Source: Nocardiopsis sp. MG754419 (GTDB taxonomy: Bacteria; Actinomycetota; Actinomycetes; Streptosporangiales; Streptosporangiaceae). From it: DNA of 59,410 bases. Where the stretch lies: contig NZ_QOCZ01000012.1 of assembly GCF_018207095.1 (NCBI RefSeq), forward strand, positions 1 to 59,410, in the 5' to 3' direction. The notes under the pieces are model-generated. The model saw only the letters and a program-made list of their open reading frames with translations. It was not told where the DNA came from and made no database searches. Numbering within the stretch: the first letter of the stretch is position 1; every line of letters begins with the position of its first letter. The position numbers and the translations under genes are program-made. Shown here piece after piece: positions 17,892-27,253 of this stretch.

Positions 17892-18298
17892 CCGCTGTCC
17901 CGGGCCTCCGCGGCCCGCTCCTCGGCCTGCTCCGACTTCACGATGCGGTGCTCCACCACGAAACCGAGGATCGGGATGGTGCCGGACAGCACCACACCGA
18001 GGGTGCGCCCGGCGCCCCAACGACGGTCCAGCGCCACCCACAGGACCACCAGCACGTACACCATGTAGATGTAGCCGTGCGGCATGACGATGAGGTGCAT
18101 CAGCGGGGACTCGGGACCGAACCAGTGCTCCCAGCCCTCGGGAGCGGGCGCCAGCGCGAACATCGACGTCTCGCCGACCAGGTACTTGGCCGGCATGGCG
18201 ACGAAGGCCAACCCGATGAGGAAGACACCCGTCACGTAGGCCAACACCCGGTACAACGCGAACGACACGCGTCTCTTGTCCACTGCGAACACACCCAT
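17867..18298 (-). CDS. DUF3817 membrane protein
   Basis: 143 residues with three hydrophobic segments (about 14-38, 62-85 and 96-113). The HxxxMPHGYIYMVY segment in the middle is the DUF3817 signature, and the C-terminal tail is acidic and cytoplasmic. The function of the family is unknown; it is commonly beside SURF1 in actinobacteria. The last 25 bp overlap the tail of the SURF1 gene on the other strand, so the transcripts converge and overlap. Confidence 0.85.
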   Translation of the reverse strand: MGVFAVDKRRVSFALYRVLAYVTGVFLIGLAFVAMPAKYLVGETSMFALAPAPEGWEHWFGPESPLMHLIVMPHGYIYMVYVLVVLWVALDRRWGAGRTLGVVLSGTIPILGFVVEHRIVKSEQAEERAAEARDSGQEPAPTV

Positions 18299-18639
18299 TC
18301 AACGACGAAGTTCGGACGGCTCGGCCACGGGGGTGTGCTCTCGTACGGACGCCGACGGGGTTCCGAAGGTGCCCGAGGCGGGGCGGCCGGGAACGGACCC
18401 TCGCACCATGGGCGTCCCCCGCCCTCCTCCCCCGGTGCCGAGGTCCTCGGCGTGCGGGTGCGGGCCGGAGTGAAGGCCCCGAGATCACAGCCCGGGCCCC
18501 GAGCCGTGTCGGGTCCCTCCCCACGAGGCTAAGCGGTGTCCGGCACCGTGGCCCGCCGGGGTGGCCGTGACCGGTGAATGTCACATCGTCGCAGGCGAGC
18601 ACGGGTCGAGCAGGGGTGCTCCGGGGTCGTTCGAGTGGG
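18299..18639. other. Intergenic region upstream of the DUF3817 gene
   Basis: Contains the presumed promoter of the minus-strand DUF3817 gene and the 3' flank of the glycosyltransferase gene. I see only short, imperfect hairpins and no protein-like frame. Confidence 0.4.
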
Positions 18640-20217
18640 TCACTTGTCCCGGTGGGAGACACGGACGGGGCTGCTCCACCGGCCGTCGGACTTCGCGGTC
18701 CAGGCCTTGGGGATCATCCGCAGGGAGATGTAGGCGTCCACGAGCCGGATCGGGAAGAAGAACAGTCCGTAGATCAGGTACGACGGTCGACGTCGGACCA
18801 CGGTCATCACGCAGGTGAGCATGTAGTCGGGCACCAGCAGGCCGACGGCGAGGGCGGCCAACGGCAGGAAGGCCGTCACCCCCGTGAACGCGTCGGTGAA
18901 GAGCGGGACCCCCGCCAGGAGGTCGCCGGCGACCGTGCCGAGCAGGACGAAGGCCGCCAGGACCACCGTCGCGAGCAGCATCAGCGAGACCACGACGACC
19001 TCGAACACGTACAGCACCAGGCACACGCAGAAGAGGCCCGGCCACAGCTTGTGCCGGCGCAGCGTCTGCCAGAAGCCCAGCGTCCACCGGCGCACCTGCT
19101 TGCGGTAGTCGCCGAAGGTGAACGGGTCCTGGCTGAAGGCCTTGGTGTCCGGATTCATCGAGACGCGCCCGAGACGCTTATGATGCACCTCGAAGGTCAT
19201 GTTGAAGTCCTCGATCACCAACCCCGGCGGGTTCACGGTGATCTGCTTGAGCGCGCGGCTGCGGTAGACGCTGGCGAAGCCCGGCACGATGAAGGCGACG
19301 TTGGCGCGCCGCCACGTCTGGCCGAAGCGCATCAGGTACTGGAGCATGAAGTACAGACGGTCGCGGTAGGCCGAGATGACCCGTCCGACGACGCTGCGCT
19401 CCCCCGGCTTCCACTCGGAGACGACGAAACCGGCCACGGCGGCGACCTCGGGATCGGCCAACTGTCGCTTGGCCCCCTCCACGTACCCCGGGTCGAGCTC
19501 GGTGTCGGCGTCCAGGATCAGGACGCCGTCGTAGTTGTCGGTCAGCGCGAACTCCTCGATGACCGCCTCGATGGCCCCCGCCTTGCCCCGGTTGGTGAGG
19601 AGTTCGAGGACGTTCACGCCGGTCTTCGCGGCGATCTCCGCGGTGGAGTCCTTGGAGGAGTCCGAGACGACGTAGATGTCCCAGCGGTTGAACAGGCCGA
19701 GCGCCGAGGAGATGGCGGCGTCGATCACCGGTTCCTCGTTGTGGGCGGGGATGATGACCGCGAGCGTGATGTCGTCGGGGTCGGTCGCGACGACGTCGCC
19801 CCCCACGGGAGCGCTCGTCAGGACGCCACCGCCGCCGGCGTCGCCACGCGTGGCCACCAGGGTGTCGCCGGCGTGACCCGGGCCCTCGATGGCCCCGCCG
19901 CCGGCACCCGCGCCGACGAGGACCCTCTCCCGGTGACGGCCGCCGCGGACGACCGGCCGCTCCCGTCTGTGCGCGGGGCGGCGGCGACCCAGCGCGGCCC
20001 TGGCACCGTCCTCGGCTAACCGGAGCAGACCCATGACGGTCCACAGCAGAAGGTTGAGCCCGAAGGCCATCCACAGGAACGCGTACCCCAGGGCGCCCAG
20101 CCCCGAGGCGGCCGCGAGGCCCGTGGCGAAGTCGAACCAGAAAACGAACAGTGCGGCGACCAGAACCAGGGCGATCAACCCCGTCACCCAGCCACCGACG
20201 AAACGCGCGATACGCAC
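18640..20217 (-). CDS. Membrane glycosyltransferase family 2 protein
   Basis: 525 residues, processive beta-glycosyltransferase layout as in poly-GlcNAc, cellulose or hyaluronan synthases. Two N-terminal membrane helices (about 10-30 and 40-66) are followed by a basic and glycine-rich linker (about 72-145). The GT-A domain starts at LAVIIPAHNEE, with DAD at 236-238, ED at 336-337 and QVRRW at 374-378 (the QxxRW motif); several C-terminal helices follow. All catalytic motifs are intact, so it should extrude or transfer a sugar polymer. Divergent from the WbqC/PIG-L/epimerase genes. Confidence 0.9.
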   Translation of the reverse strand: MRIARFVGGWVTGLIALVLVAALFVFWFDFATGLAAASGLGALGYAFLWMAFGLNLLLWTVMGLLRLAEDGARAALGRRRPAHRRERPVVRGGRHRERVLVGAGAGGGAIEGPGHAGDTLVATRGDAGGGGVLTSAPVGGDVVATDPDDITLAVIIPAHNEEPVIDAAISSALGLFNRWDIYVVSDSSKDSTAEIAAKTGVNVLELLTNRGKAGAIEAVIEEFALTDNYDGVLILDADTELDPGYVEGAKRQLADPEVAAVAGFVVSEWKPGERSVVGRVISAYRDRLYFMLQYLMRFGQTWRRANVAFIVPGFASVYRSRALKQITVNPPGLVIEDFNMTFEVHHKRLGRVSMNPDTKAFSQDPFTFGDYRKQVRRWTLGFWQTLRRHKLWPGLFCVCLVLYVFEVVVVSLMLLATVVLAAFVLLGTVAGDLLAGVPLFTDAFTGVTAFLPLAALAVGLLVPDYMLTCVMTVVRRRPSYLIYGLFFFPIRLVDAYISLRMIPKAWTAKSDGRWSSPVRVSHRDK

Positions 20218-20411
20218 AGCCCTACGACCCCTCCGAAAGTAAACGGTTTCGGACCGACATTAACCCGCAAAGTCGGCGTTAGGTTGACGCCCCACGCGAG
20301 CGGATGGTTCACCAGTGTTCGCGTCCTATGTAGGCCACCCGAATCGTATACACGGGCTTGCGAGAGATGGTAACCATTAGAGGATATTTGAGGCGAAGGA
20401 CCGTCCTCAGA

Positions 20412-20431
20412 GTATCCGATTTATCCGATAC
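20412..20431. promoter_or_regulatory. Candidate operator in the divergent glycan promoter region
   Basis: Twenty-base near-palindrome (16 of 20 positions symmetric) beginning GTATC and ending GATAC, which also contains the direct repeat ATCCGAT-TT-ATCCGAT. It lies in the AT-richer 276-bp gap between the glycosyltransferase and the WbqC gene, 62 bp before the latter, where one regulator could control both directions. Confidence 0.4.
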
Positions 20432-20493
20432 GTCTTAGTAGTTGGGAGAGTCCTCGCCTCGGGACGCCCACCGACAGAAGGAGAACGCCCGGC

Positions 20494-21303
20494 GTGGTCG
20501 GCGCATCACGTTCCTCATCGCCGGATCCTGCCCGCCCAGACCACAGCGGCACCGGACGCCACATCTCGCCCACCAGTGACGATTCCGGTCAGACCGTGGT
20601 AGCGATCCACCAACCGCACTACTGGCCGTGGTTGGGGTTACTCGACAAGATCGACCGATCCGACCGTGTCGTCATGCTCGACACGGTGCAGTTCGAGCGA
20701 CGCGGCTGGCAGAACCGGAACTACATCGCGGGCCCCGGGAAACCGATCTTGTTGACCGTGCCGGTGGAGCAGGCGAGCAGGGACCAACACATCCGTGACA
20801 AGAAGATCGACAACACCCAGAAATGGAGGATGAAGCACTACAAGGCACTCGCTGAACACTGTTACCGCAAGGCCCCGTACTGGAATGACTACAAAGAAGA
20901 AATTGCCGACCTGTATGCGGCAAATCGGGAAAACCTGTCAGATCTGGCCATAGCGACCACTCGGCTCCTGATGCGCGGTTTCGGTATCGACACGCCGATC
21001 CTGCGCGCCGGTGAGCTCGGGGACTTCTCGGGTGCCAAGAGCGAGTTGCTCGCCCAGATCTGCGCCAAGGCCGGAGCGGACACCCTGCTCGCGGGCGAGG
21101 GGTCCCGGGACTACATGGACCCCGAGGTCACCCGACGGTACGGGGTGTCCATCGTGTGGCAGGAGTTCCGGCATCCGGAGTACCGCCAGCACACCCGGAA
21201 GAGCACGGAGCCGTTCGTTCCCCGCCTCGCGGCGATCGACCTTCTGCTCAACGCCGGGCCGGACGCGCTGCGCGTGCTCCGTCAGGCACGCGAACGCGAC
21301 TGA
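20494..21303 (+). CDS. WbqC-family protein
   Basis: 269 residues from GTG 20494, with AAGGAG about 10 nt upstream. WbqC-like proteins occur in polysaccharide and antibiotic clusters; their reaction is not well defined. The signature VAIHQPHYWPWLGLLDKI is at about residues 36-53, followed by VMLDTVQFERRGWQNRN and the conserved GEGSRDYMDPE-type segment. The first 30 residues are low-complexity and may be a linker or an over-long start. First gene of the plus-strand glycan set. Confidence 0.88.
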   Translation: MVGASRSSSPDPARPDHSGTGRHISPTSDDSGQTVVAIHQPHYWPWLGLLDKIDRSDRVVMLDTVQFERRGWQNRNYIAGPGKPILLTVPVEQASRDQHIRDKKIDNTQKWRMKHYKALAEHCYRKAPYWNDYKEEIADLYAANRENLSDLAIATTRLLMRGFGIDTPILRAGELGDFSGAKSELLAQICAKAGADTLLAGEGSRDYMDPEVTRRYGVSIVWQEFRHPEYRQHTRKSTEPFVPRLAAIDLLLNAGPDALRVLRQARERD

Positions 21304-21417
21304 CCCGGGGACGGAGCGTCGGGGCACGCCCCTGCCGAACCACCGGGCACGGTTCGCGGAGCGCCGGGGCCGCCACCGACCGCCCCACCCACATTCGGTA
21401 GAGAACGGGAAACCGAC

Positions 21418-22131
21418 ATGAAGATGAACTGGTCCCAGGAACGCGTCCTGGTCTACGCACCTCACCCGGACGACGAGACCCTCGGCTGCGGAGGCCTGAT
21501 GCACAAGGCCAAGCGCGCGGGCGCGGAGATCCACGTCCAGTTCATGACGGTCGGCGACACCTCGGACCAGTCCGTCAAAGGCTTCTCGACGGCGCAGGAG
21601 CGCCACAGCGAGATCAAGAAGGTCTCCGAACACTTCCGCTGGGACGGCTGGCACATGGCCCTGCCCGGCGACGCGCACCACCTCAGGCTGGACGGTGTCC
21701 CACGGCTGGACCTGACCCGCCTGATCGAACGGGACAGCCCCCTGTCGATCACCCGGGTCGAACCCACCGTGGTGCTCATCCCGCACCGCACCAGCTACAA
21801 CCAGGATCACCGGGCCACCGCCGAGGCCGTCCACACCGCGCTGCGCCCCTCCGACACCCGGCTGCGCCATCACCCCCGTCTGGTCCTGGCCTACGAAGAG
21901 GCCGCCGACCAGTGGCGGGACGAACCGGTGGAGCCCCCCAACCTCATCGTCGAACTCTCAGAGGAGGATCTGCTGGCCAAACTCCACGGCATGGAACTGT
22001 ACGGCTCGCAGAGTCACGAGCACCCCCACACCCGATCCGAACTCACCCTCCGCAGTCTCGCCGTCCTCAGAGGCATGCAGGCCGGAGTGGCCCTCGGCGA
22101 GGGCTACCACGTGCTGCGCCACCTGGCCTGA
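21418..22131 (+). CDS. PIG-L family deacetylase
   Basis: 237 residues, LmbE/PIG-L zinc deacetylase family, which remove acetyl groups from GlcNAc-type substrates (for example MshB in mycothiol synthesis). The metal-binding motif is APHPDDE near residue 14, with the second His set in NQDHRATAEAVHTAL. Its place between WbqC and a sugar-nucleotide epimerase suggests an N-acetyl sugar of the glycan as substrate, not mycothiol. No signal sequence, so cytoplasmic. Confidence 0.88.
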   Translation: MKMNWSQERVLVYAPHPDDETLGCGGLMHKAKRAGAEIHVQFMTVGDTSDQSVKGFSTAQERHSEIKKVSEHFRWDGWHMALPGDAHHLRLDGVPRLDLTRLIERDSPLSITRVEPTVVLIPHRTSYNQDHRATAEAVHTALRPSDTRLRHHPRLVLAYEEAADQWRDEPVEPPNLIVELSEEDLLAKLHGMELYGSQSHEHPHTRSELTLRSLAVLRGMQAGVALGEGYHVLRHLA

Positions 22132-22230
22132 GCCGCCTCGGGACGCCGCAGGAACGCTCCACCCATCACCGCAACACCCTTACCCACGCAGTACAGAACA
22201 CCGAATCGAGCCCGCAGTGGAGGGGAAAGC

Positions 22231-23214
22231 ATGAAGGCTGTCATCACCGGCGGAGCCGGCTTCATCGGCTCGCACCTGAGCGATCACCTGATCGCCCAGG
22301 GGCACGAGGTCGTCGCGCTGGACGACCTTTCGACCGGTTCACTGTCGAACCTGTCCCAGTTGAGGGACACGCCGGCCTTCCGTTTCGTCCAGGGGGACAT
22401 CCTGGACGAGGAGCTGGTCGACCGGCTCGTCGCGGAGGCGGACACGGTGTACCACCTCGCCGCCGCGGTGGGGGTGTACAACATCGTCGACAAGCCGCTC
22501 CGGTCCCTACGCACGAACCTGCACGGCACGGAGACCGTCGTGGAGGCCGCGGTCCGACACCGCGTCCCCTTCATGGTGGCCTCGACCAGTGAGGTCTACG
22601 GCAAGAACGACGCGGACGGCCTCAAGGAGGACGACGACCGGATCTACGGTTCGCCGATCAAGAGCCGCTGGTCCTACGCCGCGGCGAAGGGCCTGGACGA
22701 GTTGGTCGCCCACGTCCACGGCAGAGAGTCGGGCGTGCCGTGCGTCATCACCCGTTTCTTCAACGTGGTGGGACCGCGGCAGACCGGCCAGTACGGGATG
22801 GTGGTCCCCAGGTTCGTGGACCAGGCCCTGAAGCACGAGCCGATCACCGTGTACGGCACGGGGACACAGCGCCGGTGCTTCGGCTCGGTGTTCGACGTGG
22901 TGCCGGCGATGCCCCGGCTCATGGAGACCCCGGCGGCCTACAACCGGGCGGTGAACCTCGGCGGGCACGAGGAGGTGTCGATCAAGGTCCTGGCCGACCG
23001 TGTCGTGGAGATGACCGGTTCCCGGAGCGACATCACCTACACGGACTACGAGGAGGCCTACGGTGAGGGGTACGAGGACATGCAGCGCCGCTACCCCGAC
23101 ACCTCGCTCGCCGCGCGTCTCATCGGTTACGAGCCGACGCGGGACCTGAGCACGATCATCGCGTCCCTGGTCGACCACCGTCGGTCGACCGAGGCCGTGC
23201 CGCAGCCGGTGTAG
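22231..23214 (+). CDS. NAD-dependent sugar-nucleotide epimerase/dehydratase
   Basis: 327 residues, extended SDR family (GalE/RmlB/UGD-like). Rossmann motif GGAGFIGSHL at residues 7-16, ALDDLSTG for NAD, and the catalytic STSEVYGKND plus YAAAKGLDE (Tyr-x3-Lys). The C-terminal half binds the nucleotide sugar. Likely supplies a UDP- or dTDP-sugar for the adjacent glycan enzymes; epimerase versus dehydratase cannot be told here. GGAGGGGAAAGC precedes the ATG. Confidence 0.88.
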   Translation: MKAVITGGAGFIGSHLSDHLIAQGHEVVALDDLSTGSLSNLSQLRDTPAFRFVQGDILDEELVDRLVAEADTVYHLAAAVGVYNIVDKPLRSLRTNLHGTETVVEAAVRHRVPFMVASTSEVYGKNDADGLKEDDDRIYGSPIKSRWSYAAAKGLDELVAHVHGRESGVPCVITRFFNVVGPRQTGQYGMVVPRFVDQALKHEPITVYGTGTQRRCFGSVFDVVPAMPRLMETPAAYNRAVNLGGHEEVSIKVLADRVVEMTGSRSDITYTDYEEAYGEGYEDMQRRYPDTSLAARLIGYEPTRDLSTIIASLVDHRRSTEAVPQPV

Positions 23215-23267
23215 AGCCGGTTCAGAGGATCACCTCGGGTGCCCCGCCACCCGCATCCGTCCCCGAG

Positions 23268-23312
23268 CGGAGCCGCCAGCAGGTACGAGGCCCGGCCCCC
23301 GCCTCGGCTCCG
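23268..23312 (+). terminator. Nested hairpin after the epimerase gene
   Basis: Outer CGGAGCCG / CGGCTCCG (8 bp) with an inner CGAGGC / GCCTCG stem. It lies between the epimerase stop and the convergent DUF202 genes. Confidence 0.45.
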
Positions 23313-23402
23313 GCCCCACCCGTCCCGGGCGAGAGCCGGCCCTGGACACCGCGCGGCCCGCGCCGCGACGTTCGTCCGTACCGCCCGGCCGGATCCGACG
23401 GT

Positions 23403-23762
23403 TCACGGCACGAGGACCGTCGCCACCACGGCCATCGTCAGGACGAGCACGCCCGCGCTCGTGAGGACCATCGCCCACGGGCGGGCCACGCTCAAGGGCG
23501 GACCCGTCTCTCCCGGCTCACGCGTCCCGTGTCCGGTCCGCCGCCACCGCAGCCACAAGTGCAGCCCCAGCCCGGCCCCCAGCAGGAGGGTCAGGGCCAT
23601 GACGCCCACCCTGAACGACCCGGGAACCTCCGGGACGACGGCGGACCCGGGCACCAATGGCCCGCGCAGGTACAGCAGCCCCACCAGGACCACCAGGATC
23701 AGTGTGCGCTGCCAGGACAGCAGTGTGCGCTCCGGCTGGAGACCCGGGTCCCGGGTGCTCAC
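23403..23762 (-). CDS. DUF202 membrane protein (second of pair)
   Basis: 119 residues from GTG 23762, whose GTGA overlaps the stop of the preceding gene by 4 nt. The DUF202/YidH signature LQPERTLLSWQRT starts near residue 8, followed by three hydrophobic segments. The function of the family is unknown. The short overlap with the first DUF202 gene suggests that the two small membrane proteins are made together, perhaps as a heteromer. Confidence 0.85.
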   Translation of the reverse strand: MSTRDPGLQPERTLLSWQRTLILVVLVGLLYLRGPLVPGSAVVPEVPGSFRVGVMALTLLLGAGLGLHLWLRWRRTGHGTREPGETGPPLSVARPWAMVLTSAGVLVLTMAVVATVLVP

Positions 23763-24106
23763 AGCAGGTTTCCCAGAAGGACCACGAGGCACACCAGGCC
23801 CACGGCCAGTGTGGTGATGATCGGAAGGGCGCTCATCGGCAGGGTGTCGCCCCGGGTCATGAGGCGCTGCACGCGGTACCAGCGCAGCGGCGCGTACACG
23901 GTGACCACCCCCGCGATCAGGGCCAGGAGCAGACCCACGGCCGTGCGGGGCGCGTCGGCCCAGCCCAGCGGCAGCAGGTGCAGGACGGCGACGGCGCCGG
24001 CCAGCAGCGCCAGGGCCGTGCGGATCCAGGCGAGGAACGTGCGCTCGTTGGCCAGGGTGAACCGGTAGTCGACCGGCCGGTCGTCCTCGGGTTCCCCCGC
24101 GCCCAT
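23759..24106 (-). CDS. DUF202/YidH-type membrane protein (first of pair)
   Basis: 115 residues from ATG 24106 with GGGGGGA upstream; a further GTG at 24139 is possible. The family signature FTLANERTFLAWIRTALALLA is intact and three hydrophobic segments are predicted. Role unknown. The 5' flank (24107-24382) is shared with the divergent thioredoxin gene and contains a 10-bp palindrome AACACGTGTT at 24223-24232. Confidence 0.88.
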   Translation of the reverse strand: MGAGEPEDDRPVDYRFTLANERTFLAWIRTALALLAGAVAVLHLLPLGWADAPRTAVGLLLALIAGVVTVYAPLRWYRVQRLMTRGDTLPMSALPIITTLAVGLVCLVVLLGNLL

Positions 24107-24222
24107 CGGTCCCCCCGGTTTCCGGTGTTCGGCCCCCACATCACGGCCACGGTCACCACAATGAACCCGTGCCCCTCACGGGACACTAACCCCACGAGGG
24201 TTTTCCTCCCAAACAGGTATGT

Positions 24223-24232
24223 AACACGTGTT
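24223..24232. promoter_or_regulatory. Palindrome AACACGTGTT between divergent DUF202 and trx genes
   Basis: Perfect 10-bp palindrome, 150 bp before the thioredoxin start and 116 bp before the DUF202 start. Possible regulator site; no specific factor can be named. I looked for a SigR-type promoter (GGAAT-N18-GTT) for trx and did not find one. Confidence 0.3.
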
Positions 24233-24382
24233 GTGTCGGAAACCACTGGGCCATCGAGGGCGTTCGGATGCCCTCCGCGGGCATGCGGAACAAACAAGCG
24301 GGCACGACCGCTGTAGCACCCGAGAGGATGGCAGTTGGCCACCGGTCGACACCAACAAGACGAACGAAGAGCAGGAGACCAC

Positions 24383-24751
24383 GTGCCCACCGTCGAACTC
24401 ACCAAGGACAACTTCGCCGAGACGCTGAAGGACAACAGCTTCGTCCTCATCGACTTCTGGGCGGACTGGTGCGGCCCCTGCCGGCAGTTCGCCCCGGTCT
24501 TCGAGAACTCCGCGGACCAGCACACGGACATCGTGCACGCCAAGGTCGACACCGAGGCCCAGCGTGAGCTGGCCTTCGAGTTCAAGATCCAGTCCATTCC
24601 GACCCTGATGATCGTCCGCGACCAGACCGTCATCTACAACGAGCCGGGCGCGCTCCCCTCCGAGGCGCTGGAGAGCCTGATCACCCAGGCTCGGGAGCTC
24701 GACATGGACGAGGTCAAGCAGAAGATCGCCGAGCAGGGCGAGGCCCGATAA
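24383..24751 (+). CDS. trxA: Thioredoxin
   Basis: 122 residues from GTG 24383 (MPTVELTKDNF) with GCAGGAG ahead; the frame runs further upstream but lacks thioredoxin character. The active site WCGPC is at residues 29-33 with both cysteines present, and the cis-proline segment is SIPTLMI. The fold is complete by about residue 105; the last 15 residues form an extra charged helix. Reduces protein disulphides using thioredoxin reductase, whose gene is not here. A strong hairpin follows. Confidence 0.94.
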   Translation: MPTVELTKDNFAETLKDNSFVLIDFWADWCGPCRQFAPVFENSADQHTDIVHAKVDTEAQRELAFEFKIQSIPTLMIVRDQTVIYNEPGALPSEALESLITQARELDMDEVKQKIAEQGEAR

Positions 24752-24776
24752 CGGGACACCCGAGGTCCCGCGCTCC

Positions 24777-24825
24777 CACGGCCGCCCCGTCACCGTCCCC
24801 TCGGGACGGCGGGGCGGCCGTCGTG
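24777..24825 (+). terminator. Terminator after trxA
   Basis: Long hairpin: outer ACGGCCGCCCC / GGGGCGGCCGT and inner CCGTCCC / GGGACGG, 25 bp after the stop. The rest of 24826-25013 shows nothing else recognisable. Confidence 0.75.
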
Positions 24826-25013
24826 TGTCCGGGGTCGGCGGACGCGGAACGCGGCGTACGGAGGCGGTCCCACAAGGCGCACGAGCACCCGGGACGCGGG
24901 CCAGGCGCCGACAGGGCGCGCCCTCCCACCACGGCGGACGCGCCGGCGGCGTGTCCTGCCCCAGGAGGAAGGACACCGGAACGTCACCGGGGGCTTCGCA
25001 CTCCACCGCCCAC

Positions 25014-25057
25014 GTTCATCTTGGCCACGGGGTTCGTTCACCTTCGCTTCATGCGCA
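25014..25057 (+). promoter_or_regulatory. PHO box upstream of pstB
   Basis: Four consecutive 11-nt units, three of them close to the actinobacterial PhoP repeat (GTTCACC plus 4): GTTCATCTTGG, CCACGGGGTTC (weak), GTTCACCTTCG, CTTCATGCGCA. They end 89 bp before pstB, consistent with induction under phosphate starvation. Confidence 0.6.
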
Positions 25058-25146
25058 CCCTTTTGCATGGGTATCGACCGCGCTCCGCGGGTTTCAGCCC
25101 CGAGTGAGACCGCCGCGCAAGCTCCGTCCGAACCGGAAGTGGCCAC

Positions 25147-26019
<873 letters not shown>

Positions 26020-26065
26020 TCCGCCGCGCCACCCGACCGCCCCCTCGACGAAGTGGACCCCGCCC

Positions 26066-26851
26066 ATGACCGCGCTCGCCTCCTCCTCTCCGGTTCCTCC
26101 TCCCTCGGACGCTCCGGACGACGAGGCGCGCTCGTTTCGTGTGGAGGGTCCGCTGAAGGTGTTGTTGGTGGAACCCGAGTCCGAGCAGTCCCACCAGTTG
26201 GTGCTGTCGCTGAGCGGACACGACGTCGACATCACGGTGTGCGTGGACGGGGCCGAGGCCCTGCTGCGCGTGGGGATGCTGCGCCCGGACACCCTGCTGA
26301 CCAGTGCCGACCCCTCCGAGGTCGACCTGGAGACCCTGGTGCGGGTGACCCGTCGGGCCACCGACATCCCCATACTGATCGGGGTGGGTCCGGGTGACTC
26401 CCAGCGCGCGGTCCGGGCCCTGTCGGCGGGGGCGACCGCCTGTGTGAGCCGGCCCTACCGGATCCCGGAACTGGCGGCGCTGCTGCGCGGCTCGCTGCCG
26501 GGGGCCGAACACCTGCCGGAGAGCGCCGCGTCCTCCCCGTCCGCGCTGCGCTCGGGGGACCTGGAGCTGGACGCGCTCGGCCACCGACTGTTCGTGGACG
26601 GCCGACCGGTCAACCTGGCCCTGCGGGAGTTCGGGATCATGGACTTCCTGTTGCGCAACAGCGGGCGGGTGGTCGGTCGTGAGGAGCTGTGGACCGAGGT
26701 GTGGCGCAAGCCCCTCCCCCCGGTGAACAACACGATCGCCGTGCACATACGGCGCCTGCGTCACAAGCTCGGCGACTCCGAGGCACGCCCCCGCTTCATC
26801 CACACGGTGCGCGGAATCGGCTACCGACTCGACACGGGAAACGGCGGATAA
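26066..26851 (+). CDS. OmpR/PhoB-type regulator with a degenerate receiver
   Basis: 261 residues. The C-terminal winged helix (about 165-258: LRSGDLELDALGHRLF, RLRHKLGD, TVRGIGYRL) is a normal OmpR/PhoB DNA-binding domain. The receiver (about 30-140) has lost the phosphorylation chemistry: the acidic pair is E36-P37, the phospho-Asp position is Ser80, and the conserved Lys is Arg129 (SRPYR). It should therefore act without phosphorylation, or by another signal. No sensor kinase is adjacent. It lies 46 bp after pstB and before pstS, suggesting control of phosphate genes, which is inference. Confidence 0.88.
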   Translation: MTALASSSPVPPPSDAPDDEARSFRVEGPLKVLLVEPESEQSHQLVLSLSGHDVDITVCVDGAEALLRVGMLRPDTLLTSADPSEVDLETLVRVTRRATDIPILIGVGPGDSQRAVRALSAGATACVSRPYRIPELAALLRGSLPGAEHLPESAASSPSALRSGDLELDALGHRLFVDGRPVNLALREFGIMDFLLRNSGRVVGREELWTEVWRKPLPPVNNTIAVHIRRLRHKLGDSEARPRFIHTVRGIGYRLDTGNGG

Positions 26852-26979
26852 ACCCAGGCGAAAGCGCCGGCGCATTTCTCGAAAGGCCCCCCGGATTCGA
26901 CCGGCGAGGCCCTTCTTTCGTACATGACGTCGCATGATCACCGACACACGTTCAGGTGAACTCGGAACGTCGGAGGGCG

Positions 26980-27012
26980 TCATCCGAACCTCCGGAGAAC
27001 ATCCGGAGAACC
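26980..27012 (-). promoter_or_regulatory. Distal PHO-box-like repeats before pstS
   Basis: Read on the minus strand, three phased 11-nt units: GGTTCTCCGGA, TGTTCTCCGGA, GGTTCGGATGA. About 240 bp upstream of pstS. A perfect palindrome GTTCAGGTGAAC lies nearby at 26950-26961. Weaker than the proximal box. Confidence 0.4.
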
Positions 27013-27127
27013 TCGGGATCCTCCAGAGTCTTCGCAGTTCAGAGGCGTGCATCCGCCAAAACCCCGGAGATCACGCAGAACGATGGGGACCGCCACGCAC
27101 CGTACTCGTTATCGAATAGTGACAGTC

Positions 27128-27149
27128 GTTCATCCGCCATTCACCCTTC
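27128..27149 (+). promoter_or_regulatory. Proximal PHO box of pstS
   Basis: Two adjacent 11-nt units, GTTCATCCGCC and ATTCACCCTTC, match the PhoP consensus (GTTCACC plus 4). A -10-like TCTAAT (27165-27170) begins 15 bp further on, so PhoP would cover the -35 region as at other activated pst promoters. Transcription would start near 27177. Confidence 0.65.
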
Positions 27150-27253
27150 TTCTATCGAACGTCCTCTAATTCGATGACACCGCGACTTTCTACGCGCATA
27201 GTGTCGTTTCACGTCAGCCCCGACAGCGGTGATTCAACGAGGAGAACCACAAC

